Shown piece after piece: positions 13,890-19,777 of a stretch of 24,974 nt of DNA. Under the pieces are notes generated by a model. That model saw only the letters and a list, made by a program, of their open reading frames with translations, was not told the origin of the DNA and ran no database searches. Every line of letters begins with the position of its first letter. Position 1 is the first letter of the stretch. Source of the DNA: a virus; the IMG/VR virus record IMGVR_UViG_3300009702_000079, positions 1 to 24,974 of that record. One strand, written 5' to 3'. Both the position numbers and the translations under genes were made by a program.

Positions 13890-14392
13890 AGTATTCCCTC
13901 CCGACTTCCCGTCCTCATTGCTTTCTTGATTTCATTCAGATCCTGAATCATTTCCTGCATTGTATAGGTCTTAGATTTTTTGATTTCTTCTATACGATCC
14001 AGAGTGGTGTACTCCTCCACTTCCCTTTTCACATCCTTCCAATATTTACCGGAATATGACTCAATATCCTCTTTAGAACAATCTGCAACAGTCCGAACAA
14101 TTTCATGGGGTAGGGTAGGATATGCTTTGCGTATCTTTACCATGTTTATCATTCTTTCTGCTACTACTTCTAACAGGTCACTTCTGGTTAGATTGTAGTT
14201 GTCTTTCATCACCGAGAAGTTCCGGCCGATCTTATCCCCTTCTCCAGCTACTTTCACATCGCAATTAGACCACGCTCGCCAGTGATTTTCAGGACGTGAG
14301 TTCTCCCATGCTCCATCGCTAATTTGACCTACGATTTCGCCTTCAAAAAGTATTTTCTGATTTTCATTTCTCAGAGTTAGTGTTGCAGTCAT
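13886..14392 (-). CDS. Conserved phage hypothetical protein (168 aa)
   Basis: The start is the ATG at 14392 preceded by AAAAGGAGATACATC; the frame is open to 14428 but that extension has no SD and enters the structured RNA block. Residues 1-60 (LRNENQKILFEGEIVGQISD, GAWENSRPENHWRAWSNCDV) are a beta-rich conserved segment that I recall from other phage hypothetical proteins. The rest is helical and acidic with VAERMINMVKIRKAYP and an end that overlaps the next gene. It may bind a ligand or DNA through the aromatic-rich segment, but no function can be claimed. Confidence 0.7.
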   Translation of the reverse strand: MTATLTLRNENQKILFEGEIVGQISDGAWENSRPENHWRAWSNCDVKVAGEGDKIGRNFSVMKDNYNLTRSDLLEVVAERMINMVKIRKAYPTLPHEIVRTVADCSKEDIESYSGKYWKDVKREVEEYTTLDRIEEIKKSKTYTMQEMIQDLNEIKKAMRTGSREGIL

Positions 14393-14420
14393 GATGTATC
14401 TCCTTTTGATTAGTAACGCG

Positions 14421-14961
14421 AAGCGCACTCCGAACGAAGAACGCTTTGAGCTACCGGCTCACGTGTCACCTGTTACGTGGGATTTCTGTTTACAACGTAA
14501 CAGCGCAAGCCATTCGCTCGGTGGGATAGTAGCTATCCGGCATGATCGGAACTAATAAGCTCCCCCGTATACATCCCAGCAGTTATCGCATGGTAACGAT
14601 CTGACACTGGATACAGGTTTCCCCCACCCTCCCGAGTATAGCGCCGGGTTCGCTTCAGGACTGCAGATATTTCAGTGGTGGCTGCCGTAGCTATTTCTTG
14701 TCCCCTTTCCGCAGTTATCACGCTTGGTGATCTGGCACGTAACGGATGGACGCCACCCCTACTTCGGGTCATTGTCCTCACCTTAGTTGCCTGTAGGTTT
14801 GGTTCTGTCGGTGTCTCACGACTGCATCCCTCCTACATTCCCTTCGGTGGCTTCCTTATGCACGATATCCCTTACCTTGCTTTTTGGAAGACTGGGGCAG
14901 TTTTTACGCTGTGGTAAACTGGCACCCCTGAACTACAGGACTATTGTCCCATAGTTAGAAA
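14421..14961 (-). ncRNA. Large structured non-coding RNA candidate (~530 nt)
   Basis: This block lies between two genes, is visibly more GC-rich than its AT-rich flanks, and contains no convincing gene. Many local stems can be read directly (plus coordinates): AAGCG 14421-14425 with CGCTT 14442-14446; TGAGC 14447-14451 with GCTCA 14457-14461; nine perfect pairs CTGTTACGT 14470-14478 with ACGTAACAG 14495-14503; GGATAG 14524-14529 with CTATCC 14533-14538; and TGTAGG 14792-14797 with CCTACA 14832-14837 enclosing GTCG/CGAC. Further stems include CCCG/CGGG, ATCAC/GTGAT, CCTG/CAGG and CAGTTTAC/GTAAAAACTG near the right end. A TATAAT box stands upstream on the minus strand. Size and phage setting recall the large ornate RNAs (GOLLD, ROOL), but I cannot match it to any. 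Strand is inferred from the promoter and neighbours. Confidence 0.65.
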
Positions 14962-14977
14962 ATAAAGTAAATATTTA

Positions 14978-15006
14978 ATTATAACTCTAAGTTATTGATT
15001 TTTAAC
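14978..15006 (-). promoter_or_regulatory. Possible sigma70-type promoter for the structured RNA
   Basis: Minus-strand TATAAT (14983-14978) is a perfect -10 box in a very AT-rich stretch. A weak GTTAAA -35 (15006-15001) lies 17 bases upstream, within the end of the primase gene. Transcription would begin near 14970, just before the first stem of the structured block. Confidence 0.5.
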
Positions 15007-16986
15007 GAATTTAGATTTTTTTCCCTTCATAAACACTAGCGAGCCCTCATAATTGGCGCATCTTTGCCCGTGGCTGGCTTTCTCCCAGTGCTTACAGTTA
15101 CGCAGTGCATATAAGCGCTTTGAGCCAGTGCTTGTTTTAGTCATAGCTAGTTGAGGAAATCCAAAACGTCTTAAGCTCTTGCTCATCGCAATGTTGCTTG
15201 TCCTTTTCTCTCCGTTGTAATCATACAGCTTGACGATTTCCTCAATAGTAAATAAGTCCCGATCTATAGGAGAACGGTCAAAGCGTAAAAGGGAGTCAGG
15301 ATCCACCCGCATAGATTCCAAGAACATGTCAATATCGCTCATACTAATGAGCCGCATATTTTCTTTTGATCTTGTTTCAGGGGAGGGGTCGAGAGGATAG
15401 AAATCTTTTAGATTAACTCTATGCAGTAAGTGATAAAACAAAGCCGCTGGTCCGTCCCCATTTTTCCATTCATTTAATCTGCGATAGAAATCCAACGATA
15501 ATTTTTCATTTGGTACTTCGCACACGGCAACTCTTCTATCACTTTGTTCTACGAACCAAGCATCGGGTCTGTTTGAATTTAAGTAGTAGTTGATACAATC
15601 TCGGATGATATGCTGAGGCTGGAATTTCACGTTCACTGTTATCTTAGTTCTTGTGATCATCCTTTTTATTCTGTCCGCTTCCTTCCGACTGTTGCTCCCT
15701 GTTATTTCCTCCCCCATGATAAACTGTTTCCCAACGCACCACTCATTGAACTGACTGTGTAAATCTTCCTCCCCGACTTCTTGGTAATTTTCTCCGTAGA
15801 TCTTACTCATGATTTCCCCAATAAAACTTTTTCCTGTTCCGTGTATTCTTCCATGCACTAGAACGCAGGTATAAAGTTTCGTCCCGGGATATTGTATGGG
15901 GTAGGCCAGCCATTTCATAAACCATTCTTTAAATCCCTTTTCCTTACTAAAGAGAAATTCCAACAGTTCGTCCCAGAGTTTTATGTTTCCTCTTTTCGGC
16001 TCGCAACCCCAACCTTTCCAAGAGTTGATATAGTTTTTCCCTGGGATGATTAAATCCTTGCCCGGTTCATAAACTAATTTTCTATGAACTCTTCGGCACG
16101 GCCACTTCATCCACTCCGAAGCTGCATTCAATTTTTTTAGTTTGTTATCTATCTCCACTGTTATATGACGATCGGAGTAAATCGTTCCTACGAGAATTTC
16201 TTTGTTGGTGAGGATCCCTGTTTTGAATTGGAATATGGAAGGCGGTTCCTCAAGGACAGCTATTTCTTCGTTAAGGTCCCAGAGCTTTGAGCTTAGAATA
16301 TACTCTTCTGATTCTAGTTCCTCAAGTTCTTCAGGACCGTTTTCAATTAGGAAATCATCAAGGCCTACTTTTTCTCCGTCTGGTCCCGGCGGTAGGAATC
16401 TGATGTATACGATGGCGCCCAGGTTAGTTAGTTCTTTAGCTAGTGTGGACAGAGCCATTGAGACGTTTGGATTATCTTTCAGGTCGCTGTCAAAGATAAG
16501 TTCTACGTTTCTATTTTCCCACTGGATTTTATAGAAGTCTTCTATTAAGGATTTTCTTTTCTTCTTACTTCTAAAGGACCACACTCCTCCGAGTCCTATT
16601 GTAGCCAACCCTTCCTCACAGGCTTTAGCGGCTTTCTTTTCCCCTTCTGTTATTATTAGTGGGGTATCAACATCTTTGAGGATTTCTTTCCAGCTTAACA
16701 AAGGAGGGAAGTATAGGTGGGGGTCTGTATTCTCAGGTTGTGAATAACGGATCTTCTTCCCCGCTCCTGCAAAGGAAGAAGGTTGTTCTAAATATCTGAC
16801 ACGGAAAAAGCTACTGACTTTTCCTGTTATTTCAAAGTAGGGAATCTTATATGCAGTTAAAGACTTCCCAGTTATTTTTTTCGTTTCCTCTTGTTTAAGA
16901 CTTTTTAATTTTAGTTTTTTAATATGTTCTTTTCTTAGACCACTTTTTTCTAAGTCCCTTATGACTAATTTCTGAATATTCCTCAT
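14992..16986 (-). CDS. TOPRIM primase/polymerase-type protein with superfamily 3-like helicase domain
   Basis: 664 residues. Residues 40-180 look like DUF3854: FFRVRY and YSQPENTDPHLYFPP, then the TOPRIM-like strand LIITEGEKKAAKA (Glu115) with GLGGVW, and LIFDSDLK (Asp166, Asp168). The central region has a Walker A VHGRIHGTGKSFIGEIM near 371-387, a Walker B-like QFIMGEEI, and NSRKEADRIKRMITRTKITVN followed by NSNRPDAWFVEQSDRRVAV, an arrangement of the phage DUF5906/D5-like helicases. The C-terminal 100 residues are probably a winged helix plus a Cys-His-rich tail (CKHWEKASHGQRC). This is the phage primase-helicase that would load at the nearby repeat region. It heads the minus arm, and its SD lies in the pseudoknot described at 16990-17064. 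Confidence 0.88.
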   Translation of the reverse strand: MRNIQKLVIRDLEKSGLRKEHIKKLKLKSLKQEETKKITGKSLTAYKIPYFEITGKVSSFFRVRYLEQPSSFAGAGKKIRYSQPENTDPHLYFPPLLSWKEILKDVDTPLIITEGEKKAAKACEEGLATIGLGGVWSFRSKKKRKSLIEDFYKIQWENRNVELIFDSDLKDNPNVSMALSTLAKELTNLGAIVYIRFLPPGPDGEKVGLDDFLIENGPEELEELESEEYILSSKLWDLNEEIAVLEEPPSIFQFKTGILTNKEILVGTIYSDRHITVEIDNKLKKLNAASEWMKWPCRRVHRKLVYEPGKDLIIPGKNYINSWKGWGCEPKRGNIKLWDELLEFLFSKEKGFKEWFMKWLAYPIQYPGTKLYTCVLVHGRIHGTGKSFIGEIMSKIYGENYQEVGEEDLHSQFNEWCVGKQFIMGEEITGSNSRKEADRIKRMITRTKITVNVKFQPQHIIRDCINYYLNSNRPDAWFVEQSDRRVAVCEVPNEKLSLDFYRRLNEWKNGDGPAALFYHLLHRVNLKDFYPLDPSPETRSKENMRLISMSDIDMFLESMRVDPDSLLRFDRSPIDRDLFTIEEIVKLYDYNGEKRTSNIAMSKSLRRFGFPQLAMTKTSTGSKRLYALRNCKHWEKASHGQRCANYEGSLVFMKGKKSKFVKNQ

Positions 16987-16989
16987 TTC

Positions 16990-17064
16990 CTCTTCTCCTT
17001 TCTATAAAAGATTCAGCAAGTCCACTCGGAGGAAAAGGAGAAGAGAACCCCCGAGTAAACTTGC
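16990..17064 (-). promoter_or_regulatory. Leader hairpin with anti-SD loop: pseudoknot over the primase ribosome binding site
   Basis: In the minus-strand leader of the primase, GCAAGTTTACTCGG (17064-17051) pairs with CCGAGTGGACTTGC (17029-17016), leaving a 2x2 internal loop. The hairpin loop contains CTCTTCTCCTTT (17045-17034), which is perfectly complementary over 12 bases to AAAGGAGAAGAG (17001-16990), the primase SD two to three bases before the ATG. A loop pairing with sequence downstream of its own stem is an H-type pseudoknot and would hide the SD. Seen directly in the sequence; regulation of primase translation is inference. Confidence 0.75.
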
Positions 17065-17105
17065 CGAACCAAACCGGATATTTCGCTATTGCTCCTCCTC
17101 AAAAA

Positions 17106-17122
17106 TACAATGGCCTATTGTA
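17106..17122. promoter_or_regulatory. Short dyad, possible operator
   Basis: TACAAT and ATTGTA form a six-base inverted repeat around five bases (GGCCT), about 120 bases upstream of the primase start in the leader/promoter region. It could bind a dimeric repressor or form a small hairpin. No copy is seen elsewhere in the divide. Confidence 0.3.
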
Positions 17123-17154
17123 AACGCCTCCCCACTAGCACACACGCATAAAGT

Positions 17155-17229
17155 GTTAGTCTAAGCCCTTGATCCTACAGCTATTGAAATAAAGCCCTTA
17201 GTGCAGCAACACTGGGGCCGTAGACTAAC
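17155..17229. ncRNA. 75-nt structured element closed by a perfect nine-pair stem
   Basis: GTTAGTCTA (17155-17163) and TAGACTAAC (17221-17229) are perfect inverted repeats. Inside, GCCC (17194-17197) with AGTG then pairs with CACT and GGGC to make a second stem around CAGCAA. AAGCCCTT occurs twice (17163-17170 and 17192-17199), so either copy could pair with the GGGGC, giving two alternative folds. It resembles a compact riboregulator or protein-binding site. The strand is unknown. It is tRNA-sized but lacks D, anticodon and T arms. Confidence 0.5.
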
Positions 17230-17239
17230 TATTTATTGA

Positions 17240-17264
17240 GGGGGTTTTTTGCTGTTTTTGGGGG
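17240..17264. repeat. G/T mirror repeat
   Basis: GGGGGTTTTTTG and GTTTTTGGGGG flank CT, a near mirror-symmetric purine-poor/G-run sequence. Such sequences can melt or form unusual DNA structures near origins. A descriptive call. Confidence 0.4.
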
Positions 17265-17281
17265 TAAACCGGGTTGAATAA

Positions 17282-17324
17282 GGGTAAAAACTAAAAAAAG
17301 AAAGGGTAAAACTAAAAAAAGAAA
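17282..17324. repeat. Tandem direct repeat, two copies
   Basis: GGGTAAAAACTAAAAAAAG plus AAA (17282-17303) is followed at once by a copy with one A fewer (17304-17324). The A-rich strand and the position between the early leader and the iteron block fit a DNA-unwinding or protein-binding element of an origin. Confidence 0.7.
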
Positions 17325-17537
17325 TGGGGAAAACAGGGGGTAATTGCAGCTTTTTGCATTTCTATAAATTAACGCTTTACAAAAAAACGGGTCGATTTGG
17401 GGAAGTTACCCCTGTAAAACAGCCAAAAAGAGGGTGGAAATTGGAGAAAAGAGCTTGGAAAAGGGCAAAAATAACCCACAATATAATTGTTCTTATTATC
17501 TATAAACTTAATGATATCAGGAACTTAGTTTTTTTGG

Positions 17538-17777
17538 GTATACGCTTTTTTTACGCTTTTTTTAAAACCGTAACCAGCTAAGTTGCTGATTTTTATCGTT
17601 AGTTACGAGTTACGGTTTTACTACGCTTTTTTGCATAGGTCTTTAGAGAATAACTTAGGGTAACAATTCCCCCTACCCCCCTAAAAAAGCGTAGAAAAAG
17701 CGTAACTCGTAAACTTCCCTTTGAGATCAACAACTTACTGGGTTACGCTTTTTAAAAAACCGTAGAAAAGCGTATAC
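17538..17777. repeat. Large inverted repeat with iteron-like motifs: probable replication origin or operator region
   Basis: Two ~96-bp arms, 17538-17633 and 17682-17777, are near-identical inverted copies around a 48-bp centre. Outer ends GTATACGCTTTT and AAAAGCGTATAC are perfect, as are inner TTACGAGTTACG (17603-17614) and CGTAACTCGTAA (17701-17712); both pairs share the centre 17657.5. Between them TACGC-T7-A4-CCGTAACC matches its partner at 21 of 24 positions. TACGCTTTT occurs at 17541, 17552, 17622, 17683, 17695, 17744 and 17765 (both orientations), and TACGGTTTT at 17564, 17611 and 17754. Lying at the divergence of the two arms and next to the primase gene, it is a good candidate for the phage origin, for operators of both arms, or for both. 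The binding protein is unknown. Confidence 0.8.
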
Positions 17778-17800
17778 TAAAATTACACAAATGTCCCACC

Positions 17801-17849
17801 CTAGCTGCACTATGCAGGACGAGCGCCCCATTGTGCAGGCTAGTATAAT
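17801..17849 (+). promoter_or_regulatory. Probable late promoter with overlapping dyad
   Basis: TATAAT at 17844-17849 is a perfect -10 box, with its predicted start at about 17856, exactly the ATG of the first late gene. No good -35 is seen at 17-base spacing, which suggests an activator or phage factor. CTAGCTGCAC (17801-17810) and GTGCAGGCTAG (17833-17843) form an inverted repeat with one extra base directly upstream, a likely operator or activator site. Confidence 0.55.
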
Positions 17850-17855
17850 TCCTCT

Positions 17856-18269
17856 ATGGACTCAACAACTTCCAACGCTGTCGTGGCCTCGCTCCCAGTT
17901 ATTAACGGGGAAAAGATTTATAACGAGATCATGAAGGAAGTTCGGGAAGTAGAAAAGCTCAAAAAGGAAATTCTGAAAGCTGAGAACACAAGGCGCAAGC
18001 CAACATGCGTTGTGGATACGTTGTCACGGAATAAGTCCTGCCTTCTTTTTTCAAAGTATCGTTTAGAAATCCTTTTTAGGATCCTAGATAAAGTTGTTCC
18101 CAATGTCTCCTCCATTCGGATTGAGGACTTAACAGATGGCAAGGGGAAAACAAAAGATCTTACGGACGAGCAACTTCTTGCAGCAGTTAAGACGGGACGT
18201 GAGTTGGAAAAGGCTTTGTCCAAATCGGTTCCTACTAAGAAAGCCCGGGCCCGGAAGAAAAAGTTATGA
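17856..18269 (+). CDS. Probable small terminase subunit
   Basis: 137 residues, helical. Residues 20-50 form a coiled coil (EIMKEVREVEKLKKEILKAE); there is a middle segment SKYRLEILFRILDKVVP; and the C-terminus is Lys/Arg-rich (PTKKARARKKKL). It directly precedes the large terminase with an ATGA overlap, the usual place of the small subunit, which recognises the packaging site and forms a ring. No family-specific motif is recognised, so the role is from position and gross features. No SD precedes the ATG; with the TATAAT box seven bases upstream the mRNA may be leaderless. Confidence 0.6.
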   Translation: MDSTTSNAVVASLPVINGEKIYNEIMKEVREVEKLKKEILKAENTRRKPTCVVDTLSRNKSCLLFSKYRLEILFRILDKVVPNVSSIRIEDLTDGKGKTKDLTDEQLLAAVKTGRELEKALSKSVPTKKARARKKKL

Positions 18270-19777
18270 GGAATAAATCCATCATATCCCTTTCTGTTGA
18301 AGCTGCTGAAGAGTTGCTTATGCGAAAAGAACTTCGGAAGCATCTTTATCCCTTTGTTATTCGATCCTTTGAAACAATTAACCCCGGAACTCCCTTTCTA
18401 AATAACTGGCATATACAATACATCTGTGAATATATTGAAGCGGCGTTTAAAGGAGATATTGGACGCAACCTAATCATAAACGTTCCTCCCCGTAATCTTA
18501 AGTCTATTATTTGTACAGTCGCATTCCCCGCTTGGGCACTGGGGAGCGATCCTTCTGAACAGATTATGGCAGCTTCTTATTCTTCTAAGTTATCTACTAA
18601 GCATTCAGTTGACTGCCGTCTTATTATGGAGTCCGGTTGGTATAGAGTTCTATATCCTGAGACAAGGATTGCTAATGATCAAAATGAAAAATCAAAATAT
18701 CAAACAACAAAGCGTGGTCACCGCATAGCTACATCCGTCGGAGGAACGGCTACGGGAGAAGGAGGAAACATTCTTATTCTTGATGACCCGATGAATCCTA
18801 AGGAAGCGTTATCCGATACTGAACGAGACGGGGTGAATACTTGGATCGATCAGACTTGGTCCTCACGTATGAATTCCAAGGACGGTATGAATTTGATTAT
18901 TATGCAGCGGCTACATGAGGACGACCCCACTGGGCACGTCCTGGCTGAGGAACTTGATTATCAACATATCGTAGTTCCTGAAGAAGCAACTTCTGAAACT
19001 CGTCTTATATCATTCCCCGTTTCTAAAATTAAAATGAAAAGAGATTTAGGAGAATTACTCCACGAAGAAAGATTCGATTCAAAATACATCGATCTACAAA
19101 AAAGAAAACTCGGTTCCTATGGGTATGCGGGGCAGTACCAACAAAACCCCGTTCCTGCTGAGGGCGGCATGTTCAAAGAAAATTGGTGGCAGTATTATGA
19201 TTCTCTACCAATTGTTCCTGATGAAGTCCTGCAGTCCTGGGATATGACGTTCAAAAAAACAGAGGACGGAAGTTTCGTAGTGGGGCAAGTATGGTTGAGG
19301 AAGGGAGCTAACAAGTATCTAGTCGATCAGGTTCGAGACAGGATGGATTTCCCAGAAACTGTGCGTGAGTTTATTCGGTTGACTAATAGATACCCCGAGG
19401 CCCTCAGGAAGTTGGTGGAGGACAAAGCTAACGGGTCCGCTATTATTGATTCTCTGAGGGATAGAATTTCTGGAATAATCCCCGTCAGGGTTGAAGAAAG
19501 TAAACCGGCTCGGGCTGCTGCATATGCAATAGAAGTAGAAGCCGGGAACATCTATCTTCCTGATCCTGTTATATACCCTGAAAAAAAGCAGATGGTAGAA
19601 GAATTCATAGAGGAACATTCCCGATGTCCGAAAGGAAAATACTGGGATCAAATTGATTCCGCTTCTCAAGCTATTAAGCATATGAGTAATTTGATTACGA
19701 CGGATTTGTTCAATGTTGAAAACATAGTGGTCGGGGATGCGCCCGCCGCATTACAAGAGGGTTCCCCATGGGCATAA
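18266..19777 (+). CDS. terL: Terminase large subunit (packaging ATPase/nuclease)
   Basis: 503 residues. The ATPase domain has NVPPRNLKS at 72-80 (Walker A of the terminase type), LILDDP with Asp173-Asp174 as Walker B, and the coupling-like IIMQRLHEDDPTGH near 211. The nuclease domain has SWDMTFKKTEDGSFVVG with Asp326, LVEDKANG with Glu385-Asp386, and KYWDQIDSASQA with Asp461, giving the RNase H-like acidic set. It cleaves concatemers and drives DNA into the prohead. The ATG overlaps the small-subunit stop; the 3' end overlaps the portal gene by 10 bases. Confidence 0.95.
   Translation: MRNKSIISLSVEAAEELLMRKELRKHLYPFVIRSFETINPGTPFLNNWHIQYICEYIEAAFKGDIGRNLIINVPPRNLKSIICTVAFPAWALGSDPSEQIMAASYSSKLSTKHSVDCRLIMESGWYRVLYPETRIANDQNEKSKYQTTKRGHRIATSVGGTATGEGGNILILDDPMNPKEALSDTERDGVNTWIDQTWSSRMNSKDGMNLIIMQRLHEDDPTGHVLAEELDYQHIVVPEEATSETRLISFPVSKIKMKRDLGELLHEERFDSKYIDLQKRKLGSYGYAGQYQQNPVPAEGGMFKENWWQYYDSLPIVPDEVLQSWDMTFKKTEDGSFVVGQVWLRKGANKYLVDQVRDRMDFPETVREFIRLTNRYPEALRKLVEDKANGSAIIDSLRDRISGIIPVRVEESKPARAAAYAIEVEAGNIYLPDPVIYPEKKQMVEEFIEEHSRCPKGKYWDQIDSASQAIKHMSNLITTDLFNVENIVVGDAPAALQEGSPWA

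Noticed and set aside
14533-14781. 82-codon minus-strand frame, with an 80-codon plus-strand frame at 14675-14917
   Set aside because: Both lie in the structured block, have unusual Arg/Thr/Gly-rich composition with no recognisable domain, and cross several perfect stems. An RNA explains the sequence better.
14421-14961. Group I or group II intron, RNase P RNA or tmRNA
   Set aside because: I see no split gene around it, no recognisable group II domain V or GUGCG start, and no RNase P or tmRNA conserved core. This is a manual reading, so a covariance search could overturn it.
17155-17229. tRNA gene
   Set aside because: The size and closing stem are tRNA-like, but there is no TTC-containing T loop, no D arm and no placeable anticodon arm, and the outer stem is nine pairs instead of seven.
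17324-17581. 85-codon plus-strand frame in the divergent region
   Set aside because: No SD, low-complexity composition, and its end is the translated TACGCTTTT repeats; it runs across the tandem repeat and iteron DNA.
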